Source: Isoetes taiwanensis
Taxonomy: Eukaryota; Streptophyta; Lycopodiopsida; Isoetales; Isoetaceae
NCBI GenBank assembly: GCA_021234155.1
Contig: JAJEKV010000005.1
Span: 24,999,584 to 25,063,583, forward strand
Direction: 5' to 3'
DNA length: 64,000 bases
A program made the translations under genes and the position numbers. The notes under the pieces were generated by a model that ran no database searches, was not told where the DNA came from, and saw nothing but the letters and a program-made list of their open reading frames with translations. This document shows positions 43,895-56,163 of the stretch, one piece after another. Within the stretch, counting starts at the first letter, position 1. Each line of letters starts with the position of its first letter.

Positions 43895-45864
43895 TGTTGC
43901 CCCCAAAGGGCAACATGCTACTTGTGATCCATGCATTCAAAACTAGGTCAACTTATCTTGGAATACTAGGTCAAAGTTTGGAAGATTCTTGGCAGTCAAC
44001 ATTGATATGGAGGTCAAAGGGTGTTCATTTCTCAAGTCAACAAGTGCTCAAGGTTCAAAACTCACATGAGGTACTTTATTCAAGGTCAAAGTGCTTAGTC
44101 AAGAATATGCTCTAGAAGATTCTGGGTTAAAGAAGTTTGGAAGGCATTTTTTTGAAGATTGGAAGTTCAAAGTTTAGAAGATCCCATGGTATTTGGTTCC
44201 ATCCCTTAGCCATTTTTTTGCCTACCCCCCCCCCATATCTTATTCTCACCTTCCTTTTTGAATTTCCCCTAGTCATTTTCCCTCACACTCATATTCTTCT
44301 TTGCTCACCTTTTGCAAATCATATTTTGCCTTGCCAAAAGTACCTTTCTTACCACATTTTGTTTTCCCATGGATGTCTTACCCATTTCATACCCCTTTGC
44401 CTTATTTTCATTCTTCATATTGCACCCTTACCACATACCCTTGGCCTAATCTTTTTTTCACAAGCTTTTGTGCCTCCTTGTTCTTTACCATTATGTGTAC
44501 TCAAATATGTTCCATTAATATCCCATTTTCGGTACCCATCTAGAATATTCCCCAAAGAAATTAGGGTTGCCATAGACCCAAATGGGTTAAGACTCATAAT
44601 TATTTTTGTGGTACCCTTATGGACCATGGCCTATCTTCCTAAAATTGATAAATACAAAGATATTCTTGGGATATACCTCAAGAAATACGGCCATCGTGAT
44701 CGCTGGATTTTCTGGAAAAATACCTTCAAGAACCCTAATTATGGAAACCTGCTTTCGAATCACGCCGGAATGGAATCATTGAACTGAAACCTATCTATTT
44801 TCGCAGATTTCCCGCTCTTAAGCATCTCATCAAGCCTAAATTTAAGCCCTAAAATCTTTGGAACCGTTAAATCAAAAAACATATATACCAGAAACAATAA
44901 TGTAAGATTTTTTGAAGGCCCGTAAGTATTCAGATCATACATTGATCATTGTTGAGCAAGATCCGGACGATCCTTGAAGTTCTTGAGCTCTCCTCGATTG
45001 GATCTACAAGATTTAGTTGACATTACTTTCAGAAATTACCTTATGACTTTTGATGATTATTTTCTTGTACTTGAAGCTATGAAGCATCCTTATATCTGTT
45101 GTTATCTTGATATATCTACCTTCATATCAATCCAAATTGATCATCAAGTTGTTGAATTTGTCTCGATATTTTCCTTAGCAATTCTCACCACAAAAATTCT
45201 ATAGAAAAATCTCTCTGGTGTTTTTAGCGCTTTTGGTGCATCGCCACTCATCTTTGGGTGTTAAGAAAGCCAAAGGAGTTGAAATCATTCAAAAATACCA
45301 AGTGTAGCTCAAATTCAAAAAAATTGTTTCTCGGGTTTGAGCAGCCTAGATTGTATTTTGCTAAATCCACCACAAAAATACCTATACACCTCCAAACTAG
45401 TATTTGACTGCTTGCCTACCTTCCCCAAAGATCATTGCAATCTACCTACTTTGGAAATTCCCAAAAAGTGATTGGCAACTCTAAATCTCAATTCATGATC
45501 ATTGTTTTCTACATTTGACCTCTATTGACCAAAATTTGACCTCACTTTGAGCTCGAATAACTCACAGATTGAGTCTCCGACTTGGTCGAGGCTTTTGTCG
45601 TTTCGGTTACCTACAACTTTTTGACCGAAGTCTACAAAGATCCGACTCAAAACATCTATCCGCTTCCCAACACTACAATTGTTTTGGCAAAGGTACCATT
45701 TTTTGAAAATGGGAAAGGTATAGAACTCAAACTTTTTGAACTTATCTTTGGAATTTTTTGCATAGACTGATCACCTTAAGTGATCCGGAGGTCCTAACCC
45801 CAATTTGAGTGAAAACTTGAATTGATTCTTGTGGTTGACCTATAAGCCGTGTTTAGGGTCAACA
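43895..45864 (+). repeat. 5' LTR of E3
   Basis: TGTTGCCCCC at the left, GGTCAACA at the right. It is nearly identical to the 3' LTR, with scattered substitutions and 1-2 bp indels (for example around 44121 and 44662). The variant primer-binding site follows at about 45865-45880. Confidence 0.92.
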
Positions 45865-45905
45865 TTTTGAGGTCCTACCGAGATCTTCCCGGATCTCGTA
45901 ACTCA

Positions 45906-47250
45906 TGGCTCCAAAGCAAAAATTTCCAGCAGAGAAGCAAAACCCATTGGAAGATGTTGATGTATCGATCATTGCAGAAAGGCCATTGCCTCCAAGTTTC
46001 TCCACTAGCTTACCTCCAGAACATGCCATATCGGTTTGAGTTGAATGTCCCCTGTTCCTTTGCCTACCTTTGATTCCAAAGATGAGTGCTAACCATTTTT
46101 TGAGAATATTTGAAGACTATTACAGGGATTATGGTTTCAAGAAAGGGTGCAAGCTTTTCAGAATTTGAAAAATGTTTCAAAGATGAGAGTGAAGTCTGGT
46201 GCTTGGTTAACTTATGAGAAGTTAATGGGTACTACCTCATGGGATGAACTCGTTAAGAAATTTACGGACAGGTTTGGTAAGTTAGTCGCCCCAAAGATTT
46301 GGTTAATGAATTGCAAAGCTTTTCTATACATGCAGGGGAGAGTGTGAATCAAGACAAAGAAAGATTCAAAGACATTCATGAGCAAGTGTCAAAGAGCAAT
46401 GTGTCACGATTCCCACACTTTTTTAGTAAATCGCTTTCATCAATGGTCCGGAAAGAAGACCAGATATCCAAAGGAAATTGCTTAAGGTCCAAGTTGTCAA
46501 GGATTTGATTCCATATACAAAGTCTTTGCCAAAACTACCGATCCGACTCAAATGCTCTCTACTTTGCCCGATAAGCACCATATCTCCCACCATGGCCATG
46601 ATCCTTTTTTACCCCGATGTTACCGATGCACATTATGACCATCACCCTTCCATTCCAAAGGTATGCAATACGTAAAGAAAAGAAGAAATCTAAGGAGGAG
46701 GAAGCTAGTTCTCAAGTTGCGGTTAAATCAGACCTATCTAAGGTTATCGAGGCTTTTAGCAGAGTTAACCAAACAACTAGTTGAGCTCAAAACTGCAAGA
46801 ACAGTAAAACTTACCCCGAATGTGTCCATTGTAATAGGAATACTCATCCATCAGAAATTTGCTATTGGCAAGTGTGTCCTAAATGTAATAGGAAAGGCCA
46901 CTTTGGGAAAGAATGTCCTATTTGTTCTTTCTGCAAAGAAGTTGGTCATACTGATGTTAAATGTGCTGTTAAAGAATACTTTGCCAAGCAGGAACAAGAA
47001 AAAAGGTCAGAACCTAAACCTTCTGTGAGGTTTACTGAACCAAGCACTTCAATAAGGTTTATTCAGGCTACAGACGCTCCCAAGACTGAAGAAGTTATGA
47101 TAGTGCAAACCAGAAGAATGAATGAAGTCAATACACATGCTGAATCGAGTAGGCATCCCACAACTAGATCTCCCTCACCTACAATGGAAGTACTGCTCAA
47201 GTGATAGCTCCACCTCCTCAAAGAAAAGTTTGGTAAGAAAGACCAAGACC
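45906..47250 (+). pseudogene. E3 gag with three zinc knuckles, frameshifted
   Basis: Starts ATG with MAPKQKF as in E4. Gag blocks such as GAWLTYEKLMGTTSWDELV appear, but the frame changes repeatedly (near 46030, 46150, 46290, 46420, 46660 and 46800). At 46820-46970 the three CCHC knuckles are present in one frame (CVHCNRNTHPSEIC, CPKCNRKGHFGKEC, CSFCKEVGHTDVKC). At 46611-46620 it carries the uninterrupted site that holds a MITE in E4. Confidence 0.8.
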
Positions 47251-47258
47251 TTGATGAA

Positions 47259-48420
47259 GTGGATATCTTGCTCAAAAACTCTAAGGTAAGTGTGGATCTT
47301 TTCACATTGTTAAAGATTGCACCCAGCTACAGGAAGAGAGTGCTTCAGCAAACTAGTGGTGAACAATTAAATGCTTGTATAAACTTTATCGATGCCATCG
47401 ATCTTGTTCTAGCATGTAATGAAAAAGACCCCCGAGCATTTACATGTTCACCGCTTCTAGGAGGTTTTACTTTTTCCAATGTATTACTTGATGGGGATCT
47501 CCCTAAACATCATGCCATATCACATTATGAAGAAGTGTGGTTTCGAGGTGGACAAGAGAGCTTCTATATTACTAAGATCTTTTATAATGCTAAAATCTCT
47601 CCTATTGGTGTGGTGACTAAAGTGCCTGTTAATACGTAAGGCATAATCAGAAGTGCTAACTTTATTGTGGTGGCTTTTGAAGATATAGGAGATGAATCTG
47701 ATATCTATGACCTACTTTTAGGGAGAAGATGGCTAGCTACTGTGGATGCTAGGCCGGGCCTGGTCTCAAGGGAGATGTACCATCTCCAATGGCTCCCTAA
47801 ACCGCTACTATTTACAACCAAGAAGGCTCCTATGACTCCAAAGAAGAGGTAAACTTTATTAAAGAAATGCTACAATTGAGGAGCCTTTGGGATCTTTTAA
47901 GGTTAAAAACCACCAAACCAAGGAAATATGAAATGGTTCCCCTTATTATGGAGTGTGCACTTCCCAAACAAACAAGGACCAAATGTGTTTTCTATGGTTT
48001 GATGGAGGTATCTCTAAAAACTAAATGTTGCATCATCTGGCCGCTATTTTGAAAGATTCTTCTCATAAACTCTTAGCTAAAGTAGGGAGAATTTTTCCTC
48101 AAGTCACTTCTAATGTGGCAGAATACAAAGCTTTGATTGCGTGTCTTCAAGAAGCCAAAGCTATGGATATTGCCAATATCCATATTTATGGTGACTCACA
48201 ATTAATTTGCAGACAAGTTTCAGGAGATTATCAAACAAAGAATGCAGATATGGAGCTTTTGAAGAATCAGGCAATGGGAGTGCTCTCAAGTTTTGCTTCA
48301 TGGAGGATCACTCATATTCCAAGAGAAAAGAATTTTGAGGCTGATGCCCCTGTAGGGAAACTCTCATGTCACATTTGACCTGAGGGGCTATTCCTCAAGA
48401 TGACCTTGATGACAATGAAG
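47259..48420 (+). pseudogene. E3 protease and pre-RT RNase H, frameshifted
   Basis: The pre-protease block (VDLFTLLKIAPSYRKRVLQ) is followed by a damaged protease site (VLLDGD, lacking the usual GGS) and YDLLLGRRWLATVDA. The RNase H is recognised at about 48030-48350 by NVAEYKALIACLQEAKAMD, YGDSQLICRQ and FEADAP; its first Asp block near 47990 is broken by indels. It lies before RT, as in E1, E2 and E4. Confidence 0.8.
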
Positions 48421-51280
48421 TAAAAGCACTTTGTCCTATTTTGACCATTGATGCATCAAAAAGAAGGAGATCAAGAGATTGTGATCACAAAAAAATGGTA
48501 CGCCTAGAACTCGCTTTTGTTGGAGATTTGATTGAATATCAAAAACAGGGAGACCATACAAATGTTTTTTGAAGAAAGAAAAGATGTATTTGCCTCGGGA
48601 CTATTCAGAATTATCGTATCAAAACCGAGGTATGCCAATTTGAAATTAAAATCAAGGAAGGTTGTAAACCTGTTTTTCAAAAATTAAGGAGGATTAATGC
48701 TTCACTTATGGGGCTAATCAAGGAATGAATTGAATAAGATGTTAGATGTGTGTGATTATTGAAATTATTAATCCCCGAATGGGTATCTTGCATTGTTCCC
48801 TGAGAGAAGAAAATGGTGCTTTAAGAATTTGCATTGATTATCGAGATCTCAACAAAGCTACCATCAAGGATTGTTACCCCTTGCCTTTTCTAGAAGAGAT
48901 CCTATATGTCAGAAAGGTGTAAGGAAGTGTATTCATTTTGGATGGATTCTCGTGGTTCAACCAGATCAGCATCAAAGAAGAAGACCAGCCAAAGACTTCC
49001 TTTATCACTCCCCTGGGTACATATGCTATGAAAAAAAATGCCTTTTGGTTTGATGAATGCTCCAGCCACCTTCCAAAGGGCAATGGATGTTATTTTCAAA
49101 TCAATGTCTCGGCTGAAGAGTTTAGGGTGTACTTAGATGACCTTTGCTTAGGCTCTAATCCATCTAATCATGTGGAGCTACTTGCAAGAATTTGTTCTTT
49201 ATGCAGGAGCTCAGAGTCAATCTAAATCCAAAGAAATGCATCTTTTTTTGCATCAAAAGGACAACTCTTAGGGCATGAAGTATCCAGCCAAGGCATTCAA
49301 AGGTTGCTCAAGACAAGATTGAAGCCCTCAAAAAATTAGCACCTCCCAAGAATCTAAAACAGGTCAAAAGTTTTGTTGGTATGACAAGTTTTCTTTAATG
49401 TATATTCCTAATTTTGCTCATATTTTGAGCCCTATTTCTAGATTGACAAGGGTAGGCAAGTTCTCCAAGTCCGAGAGTAAGCACATACCCATCACATGGA
49501 CTTTGAATGCCAAGAAGCTTTTGACTTTCTCATTCAATCCATATGTGAAGCCACACTTTTGAGGAAACCAGATTTGAATATACCATTTGAAGTTTATATT
49601 ATCAAGTTACTAAAAAAGCTATAGGGTTAGCCATTTTTAGGTGAAAAGCACACCATAGTGTTTGCAAGTAAACAATGGTCCGCTTCTAGAGGAGAGATAC
49701 ACTAGAATAGAAAAAAGTGCTGCTGCCCTCATGTTTCTTATCAATAGGCAGGGACACTTGCTCCTGAAAAGTCAAGTTCAAGTCTACATGAAGCAAAACC
49801 CAATGGGTCTACTATTTGGTAAGGCAACCAATAAGCCAAAAATCCAAAGGTGGGCTTGTAAGTTGCAAAGTTATGATATTTCTGTAAAAGAATTACATTT
49901 GGTACGAAGTCCTAGCCTTTATTTGCCTTATATATTTTTTGACCATGAGGATGAGTTGGATACTGCTGATACTTCACTTGTAGTAGCTCGTAGAGTTAAT
50001 TCCGTAAGATCAAGTCGATGGTGGGTGGCAACAACCTATCAGAGACTTCTTACAACATGGAGTTATCTCTCCAAATCTCTCCTCAAACCAAAAAAGGAGA
50101 CTCAAGGATAAATGCAGACAATTCAAGATGATAGACAATGTTTTGTGCAAAGTCAACCGAGATGGAGTCTTGTTGAGATGTGTGAGTGAAAGTGAGTCTG
50201 CCCTAATCATCAGGGAAATGCACAAAGGTATTTGTGGAGGGCATTTTGCTGGTGATACTACAGCAAAAAAGATTCTCAGGTCTGGATATTATTGGCCTAC
50301 TGTTTTTAAAGATTGTTATGATATTATCAAGACTTGCCATCAATGCCAAATCTTTAGCAAAAGAATTTTACTTCCAGCTGCCCTCAATCCCATCATATCT
50401 CCAGGGCCCTTTCAAATTTGGGGATTAGACTATATTGGCCCTATTAATCCTTCTTCTGCAGGTCAACATCAGCATATCATTGTGGCCACAGATTATTTTA
50501 CTAAATGGGCAGAAGCTATACCCTTGAGACAAAGCTAACGCCGCCACAACCGCAAGATTTTTACATGAGTATGTTTGTTCCGTGTTTGGTATTCCTTTTC
50601 GCTTGCATTCGATAGGGGCACGCCTTTTGTTAATGAAGTTATTACTAACCTGATGGACATCTTGAAGGTCAAGCATACCAAGAGCTCCTCATACTATCCC
50701 CAAGGTAATGGACAAGCTGAAGCCACTAACAAAGTGTTGAAAAATATCTTGCAGAAGACAGTTGAGATCAACAAGAGAGATTGGCATGTCAAAATAGTGG
50801 ATGCACTTTGGGCTTATAGAGTCACTATCAAGACAGCTACAAATCATACACCCTTCAACCTGGTTTATGGCATAGAGGTAGTCTTACCAGTGGAACTTGA
50901 GTTGCCCTCCCTGAGGTTAGCTTATAAATTATGTTTACCTTTTGAACATGCCTTGCAAGAGAGATTGGATGCTTTGCTGCACCTAGATGAGTATAGGATG
51001 GAGGTCGAGAATACCAATTTGCTGAAAAAAGCCAAGGATCCTGGTTGCATTCAAGGTCGCACACAAAATACAAGGCACTTTTAAGCAAGGAGAGCTTGTT
51101 CTCAAATGGAACAAGTCAAAGGAAGACTCACCGGCAAATTTGACAATATTTGGGAAGGACCATTTGTAGTAATGGAACCCGCAGGTACTAACTCTTATTG
51201 GCTACAAGAAGTTGCCTCGTGAATGCCCCCGCCAAATCCAATCAATATCTTGCACTGAAAAGGTATTGGGACCAAGATGC
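48421..51280 (+). pseudogene. E3 RT, degenerate RNase H and integrase, frameshifted
   Basis: RT motifs are spread over frames (RICIDYRDLNKATIKD near 48830; ISIKEEDQPKTSFITP near 48965; FRVYLDDLCLGS near 49120). The RT-linked RNase H at about 49560-49900 has VTKK, RIEKSAAALMFL and VYMKQNP in place of the catalytic blocks. Integrase (50128-51270) shows HKGICGGHFAGDT, CHQCQ, WGLDYIGP and GNGQAEATNKVLK; the second Asp block is lost to an indel near 50610. It ends before the LHLKRYW-type terminus. Confidence 0.85.
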
Positions 51281-52167
51281 TTGCTTGTCCCTATTCTCTC
51301 ATTAAAAAGTTTGAAGATTTATGGTAGGTTTAAAGTAGTTAAATCGCTTAGATCTTTAAGCACACTATTTCAAAGAGATAGAACAGTCCGACTTTGAGCA
51401 CTTTACTCTAATAGAATTGGTTTCATGTTTTTAGGTTGATTTGACCGTAAAGCAATACAGTGTGATCTCAAGAATGTGGTTGATACTAATAACTACCAAG
51501 TGTCATTTGCAGGAGCATTCTTTCTTCCATTTTTATTCAATTGCCTTAAACATTCCTACCATCCATCCAATCCTCTATTCTTGTTTTCCATACCCTAGCA
51601 AAGACTCAAAAAAATCACCTTCACCATCATAGCAGAGTTGCAAGGTTTTGAGACTAATTGGTTTATGTGTTTCCATGACAGGTGCACTCTTCCTCCATGT
51701 TTTCATCTGTCATAAGTGGCCCTACCTTCCATCTAAACTCCTCATTCTTGTTCTCATTCCCTCACAGAAGAAAAGCACGCAATTCATCTTTACCATCATA
51801 GCAGAGAGTTGCACTTGTTGAAGATCAAGAGGGATACACACATTTTCTTGTTTTGGCGAAGTTTCAAACACTTGTACACTCATTTCATCTCCATTTCATT
51901 ATCATCTTGTCATATTCACATTCACTTTTATCTCTTCTCACTCACCATATTCCATTCACCATCACTCCATCATCACCTTGTCATTTTCACATCCATTTTT
52001 GCCTTCTCTCACTCACCATATCCCACCTACATCATTTCACCATCACCAACATTTGCACTTTTACTCTATCACGCACACTTTGGTACAAAGTTGAAGACCC
52101 TCTACTTATTCACTTTTGACATTATATGGCTGAGGGGACCAGCCTTTTTCTTCTTTTTTTGGCGAGA
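51281..52167 (+). other. E3 3' untranslated region
   Basis: Non-coding; homologous to 42190-42688 and 63543-64000. Rich in CATCAC/TTCAC-type runs. It ends in GGCTGAGGGGACCAGCC, a pyrimidine stretch and GGCGAGA directly before the LTR; no classical polypurine tract is obvious. Confidence 0.7.
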
Positions 52168-54137
52168 TGTTGCCCCCAAAGGGCAACATGCTACTTGTGA
52201 TCCATGCATTCAAAACTAGGTCAACTTATCTTGGAATACTAGGTCAAAGTTTGGAAGATTCTTGGCAACCAACATTGATATGGAGGTCAAAGGGTGTTCA
52301 TTTCTCAAGTCAACAAGTGCTCAAGGTTCAAAACTCACATGAGGTACTTTATTCAAGGTCAAAGTGCTTAGTCAAGAATATGCTCTAGAAGATTCGGTTT
52401 AAAGAAGTTTGGAAGGCATTTTTTGAAGATTGGAAGTTCAAAGTTTAGAAGATCCCATGGTATTTGGTTCCATCCCTTAGCCATTTTTTTGCCTACCCCC
52501 CCCATATCTTATTCTCACCTTCCTTTTTGAATTTCCCCTAGTCATTTTCCCTCACACTCATATTCTTCTTTGCTCACCTTTTGCAAATCATATTTTGCCT
52601 TGCCAAAAGTACCTTTCTTACCACATTTTGTTTTCCCATGGATGTCTTACCCATTTCATACCCCTTTGCCTTATTTTCATTCTTCATATTGCACCCTTAC
52701 CACATACCCTTGGCCTAATCTTTTTTTCACAAGCTTTTGTGCCTCCTTGTTCTTTACCATTATGTGTACCTATGCCACTCAAATATGTTCCATTAATATC
52801 CCATTTTCGGTACCCATCTAGAATATTCCCCAAAGAAATTAGGGTTGCCATAGACCCAAATGGGTTAAGACTCATAATTATTTTTGTGGTACCCTTATGG
52901 ACCATGGCCTATCTTCCTAAAATTGATAAATACAAGATATTCTTGGGATATACCTCAAGAAATACGGTCATCGTGATCGCTGGATTTTCGGAAAAATACC
53001 TTCAAGAACCCTAATTATGGAAACCCCTTTCGAATCACGCCGGAATGGAATCATTGAACTCTGAAACCTATCTATTTTCTGCATTTCCCGCTCTTAAGCA
53101 TCTCATCAAGCCTAAATTTAAGCCCTAAAATGCTGGAACCGTTAAATCAAAAAACATATATACGGGAAACAATAATGTAAGATTTTTGAAGGCCAGAAGT
53201 ATTCAGATCATACATTGATCATTGCTGAGCAAGATCCGGGACGATCCTTGAAGTTCTTGAGCTCTCCTCGATTTGGATCTACAAGATTTAGTTGACATTA
53301 CTTTCAGAAATTACCTTATGACTTTTGATGATTATTTTCTTGTACTTGAAGCTATGAAGCATCCTTATCTGTTGTTATCTTGATATATCTACCTTCATAT
53401 CAATCCAAATTGACATCAAGTTGTTGAATTTGTCTCTCGATATTTTCCTTAGCAATTCTCACCACAAAAAATTCTATAGAAAAATCTCTGGGTGTTTTTA
53501 GCGCCTTGGTCAATCTCGCCACTCATCTTTGGGTGTTAAGAAAGCCAAAGGAGTTGAAATCATTCAAAAATACCAAGTGTAGCTCAAATTCAAAAAAATT
53601 GCTCGGGTTTGAGCAGCCTAGATTGTATTTTGCTAAATCCAGTCACAAAAAATACCTATACACCTCCAAACTAGTATTTGACTGCTTGCCTACCTTCCCC
53701 GGTATCATTGCAATCTACCTACTTTGGAAATTCCCAAAAAAGTGATTGGCAACTCTAAATCTCAATTCCTGATCACTGTTTTCTACATTTGACCTCTATT
53801 GACCAAAATTTGACCTCACTTTGAGCTCGAATAACTCACAGATTGGGTCTCTGACTTGGTCAGAGGCTTTGCTGTCGGTTACCTACAACTTTTTTGACCG
53901 AGTCTACAGCATCTGACTCAAAACATCTATCTGCTTCCCAACACTACAATTGTTTTGGCAAAGGTACCATTTTTTGAAAATGGGAAAGGTATAGAACTCA
54001 AACTTTTTGAACTTATCTTTGGAATTTTCTTGCATAGACTGATCACCTTAAGTGATCTGGAGGTCCTAACCCCAATTTGAGTGAAAACTTGAATTGGATT
54101 CTTGTGGTTGACCTATAAGCCAGGTTTAAGGTCAACA
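52168..54137 (+). repeat. 3' LTR of E3
   Basis: Same length as the 5' LTR (1970 bp), same ends, followed by the target duplication GGCAG. Includes the TGTTGCCC/GGGCAACA terminal hairpin. Confidence 0.92.
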
Positions 54138-54142
54138 GGCAG

Positions 54143-56163
54143 CTCCGAAAAGTTGCAACCCGGTCTGTAACCCAATCTGTTTGTTGGTTGTTTCGTTGTT
54201 TTATTTGTCCTTTTCCTTGATGTCTTATTAACAAATGTCATGTACACCTTAAATAAAGTTATAAGAAGTGGATAAATAAATATACAAGGAGTATAAGGGA
54301 AACTATAGAAGTACAAGGGCAGGGATCTAGCACAAACTATCCACAATAGTAAGTTCAGTACAGATGCAGGAGGTAGCTCTGAGTTGATTATTAGTTATTT
54401 AAGTATGCTTTGTTGAATTAAACAAGATAAGGGTCCTAAAGGAACATGAGGCATTGAACGAGTGGTTCCTGGAGATGGGGCCTGGTTTTATGGTAAGTTG
54501 GCAGAGGCTATAACCAGTTGCGGTCATGAGGACCTGTGGATTTTTAAGCCAGAAGTGCAAGATTTGGAGTTTCCACATTAATAAATCTTAAGCTATGGAA
54601 AGTGGGTTTTTAATTAGAATATTAAAAAACTTTAGCTAACAATGGTTCAAAAAAGAAATAGATGTTGGAACTTTGGAGATCTGGAAAAGTTGGGCCGGAA
54701 GAGCAATATGAGATATATGGAGTGTCCAGGTGAGGCTATGGCGTGGAGCACTGTTAGTCTAAGTGTATACATGTAAGTTTCTAAGTTGTTGCATTGTATT
54801 TTATCAAAGGCATCATAGCTAATGGATTATCCCCATGGGAGAATGGTTATGAGGCAAGTATTGCATTGTGTGGATTGGTAGTATCTTTCCTTGTTCAACA
54901 AAGTACGTAGGCGTCGGAGCTACATCAATGATAGTCAAGCTTGCGACTTCATCGACGTGATTAGATTGTGATCATCATCTGTGTCAGTAAGTTTAGCTAC
55001 TCCGACATGGTATTGGATGAGAATTATATGTAAGAAGTATGGTAAGTTACTATGACCAACGGATTTATCATAAGCTAATGTGAAGTTGCATTCCTTAATG
55101 GGGGGAATCGCCTTAGCATAAGCTGTAAGTATTGTGAAAATGCTAAGTATGAGATATACTTCTATGTCATTGTAGGGTTCATTGGGAAAGCTATTTCAAC
55201 AGGTATGGGCAACCTCGACAACGGTATGATCTAGGCACATGTATAGGGAATATTCTAATGAACTTCACATGTCTTGGTCTTTGCATTGTTCCACTGTTGT
55301 CATGGTATTTGATTATGTACCTGGAACCTCCGGGGTCGGGCTTCTAGGTTCAGTGGCCTAGGTTGCTCCGACACGCTCATGTTCACCTGTGTTCTATGTT
55401 GTATTCTTGTACTCGTGACACCGGGCGTAGTTCTCTGGGGGGGATTGCTACGCCACCAACTCTTGTGAACTCCCATGGTAAGAGGTCCTCCAAAGGCCGT
55501 GACGTGGGTGAGAGGGTATATGCGATACGAGGTTCACCCCACCACCCGCCACTGTGGCTTGGAATGTAAGCCGGTCGGGCAACATGTCGCTAACGGGCCT
55601 CAGATATAGGTCGGTCGGGCTTTCCATTGTCCCGAGCTATGTTTATGATGATTTGGTATTTTGGCTATGTTCTTTGCTTCGTTGCTCATGTGTTATATTC
55701 CTTTGCATTAGGTTGTCATTGTCTTAGCAATCGTGCTCACATGAGGATTTTCCGTCGTGTTTGTGCTTACCCAAGATTTACAGAGTATTTCCATGCATGC
55801 AGCGGCAGCCAGGGATCCCCACTTAGTCACGAGGACTAACCCCAGTGAGTGCATATGTGCAGTGAATGAGCAAGGCGGTGGTCAAGCTAACGGTAGCAGT
55901 GCAGTTGTGGCTCGTGGTTGAGCGAGAAGATTCTAGGGTTGAATTGCTAGAGTTGGATGTTATCTCTATCGAGAATGTTGATTTATTGGATGTTGACCTT
56001 ACCTGATTATATTGAGTTTATAAACATTGGTTCATTGAATTTGGAGTAATTAAGTTCAATTGAAAGGAAGATTTAATTCTTCACCAGTATTATCAACCTA
56101 GAATTATAGAAGTTTGACAAGATCCCGAGTTGCCAGGAGGGTCAACTCGGCAGGCTCGTCACA
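54143..56163 (+). other. Right part of element X, non-coding
   Basis: About 2 kb without recognisable coding. GC content rises around 55300-55650 (CCGGTCGGGC-type motifs twice: 55572-55581 and 55611-55620). Ends CTCGTCACA. Confidence 0.5.

Larger units (their letters stand above)
43895..54137 (+). mobile_element. E3: complete Tat-like element, 10.2 kb, target duplication GGCAG
   Basis: Two LTRs of identical length (1970 bp; 43895-45864 and 52168-54137) are flanked by GGCAG (43890-43894 and 54138-54142). Between them are gag, protease, RNase H, RT, degenerate RNase H and integrase in that order, closely related to E4 at the nucleotide level but with many small indels. The element sits inside X. 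Confidence 0.92.
43280..56163 (+). mobile_element. Element X: LTR-type insertion, duplication CCTAT, itself split by E3
   Basis: Starts TGTAACG and ends CGTCACA, inverted 7-bp ends of LTR type. Without the nested E3 it is about 2636 bp (43280-43894 and 54143-56163). No protease, RT or integrase is seen, and no internal direct repeats were recognised. It is best read as a long solo LTR or a large non-coding derivative. It contains a palindromic GCGTATTTAAATACGC near 43313-43328 and ATGC-rich runs at 43336-43372. Strand is arbitrary. Confidence 0.7.

Noticed and set aside
55363-55839. Coding in the GC-richer part of element X
   Set aside because: Two short frames have no domain and lie in LTR-type sequence.
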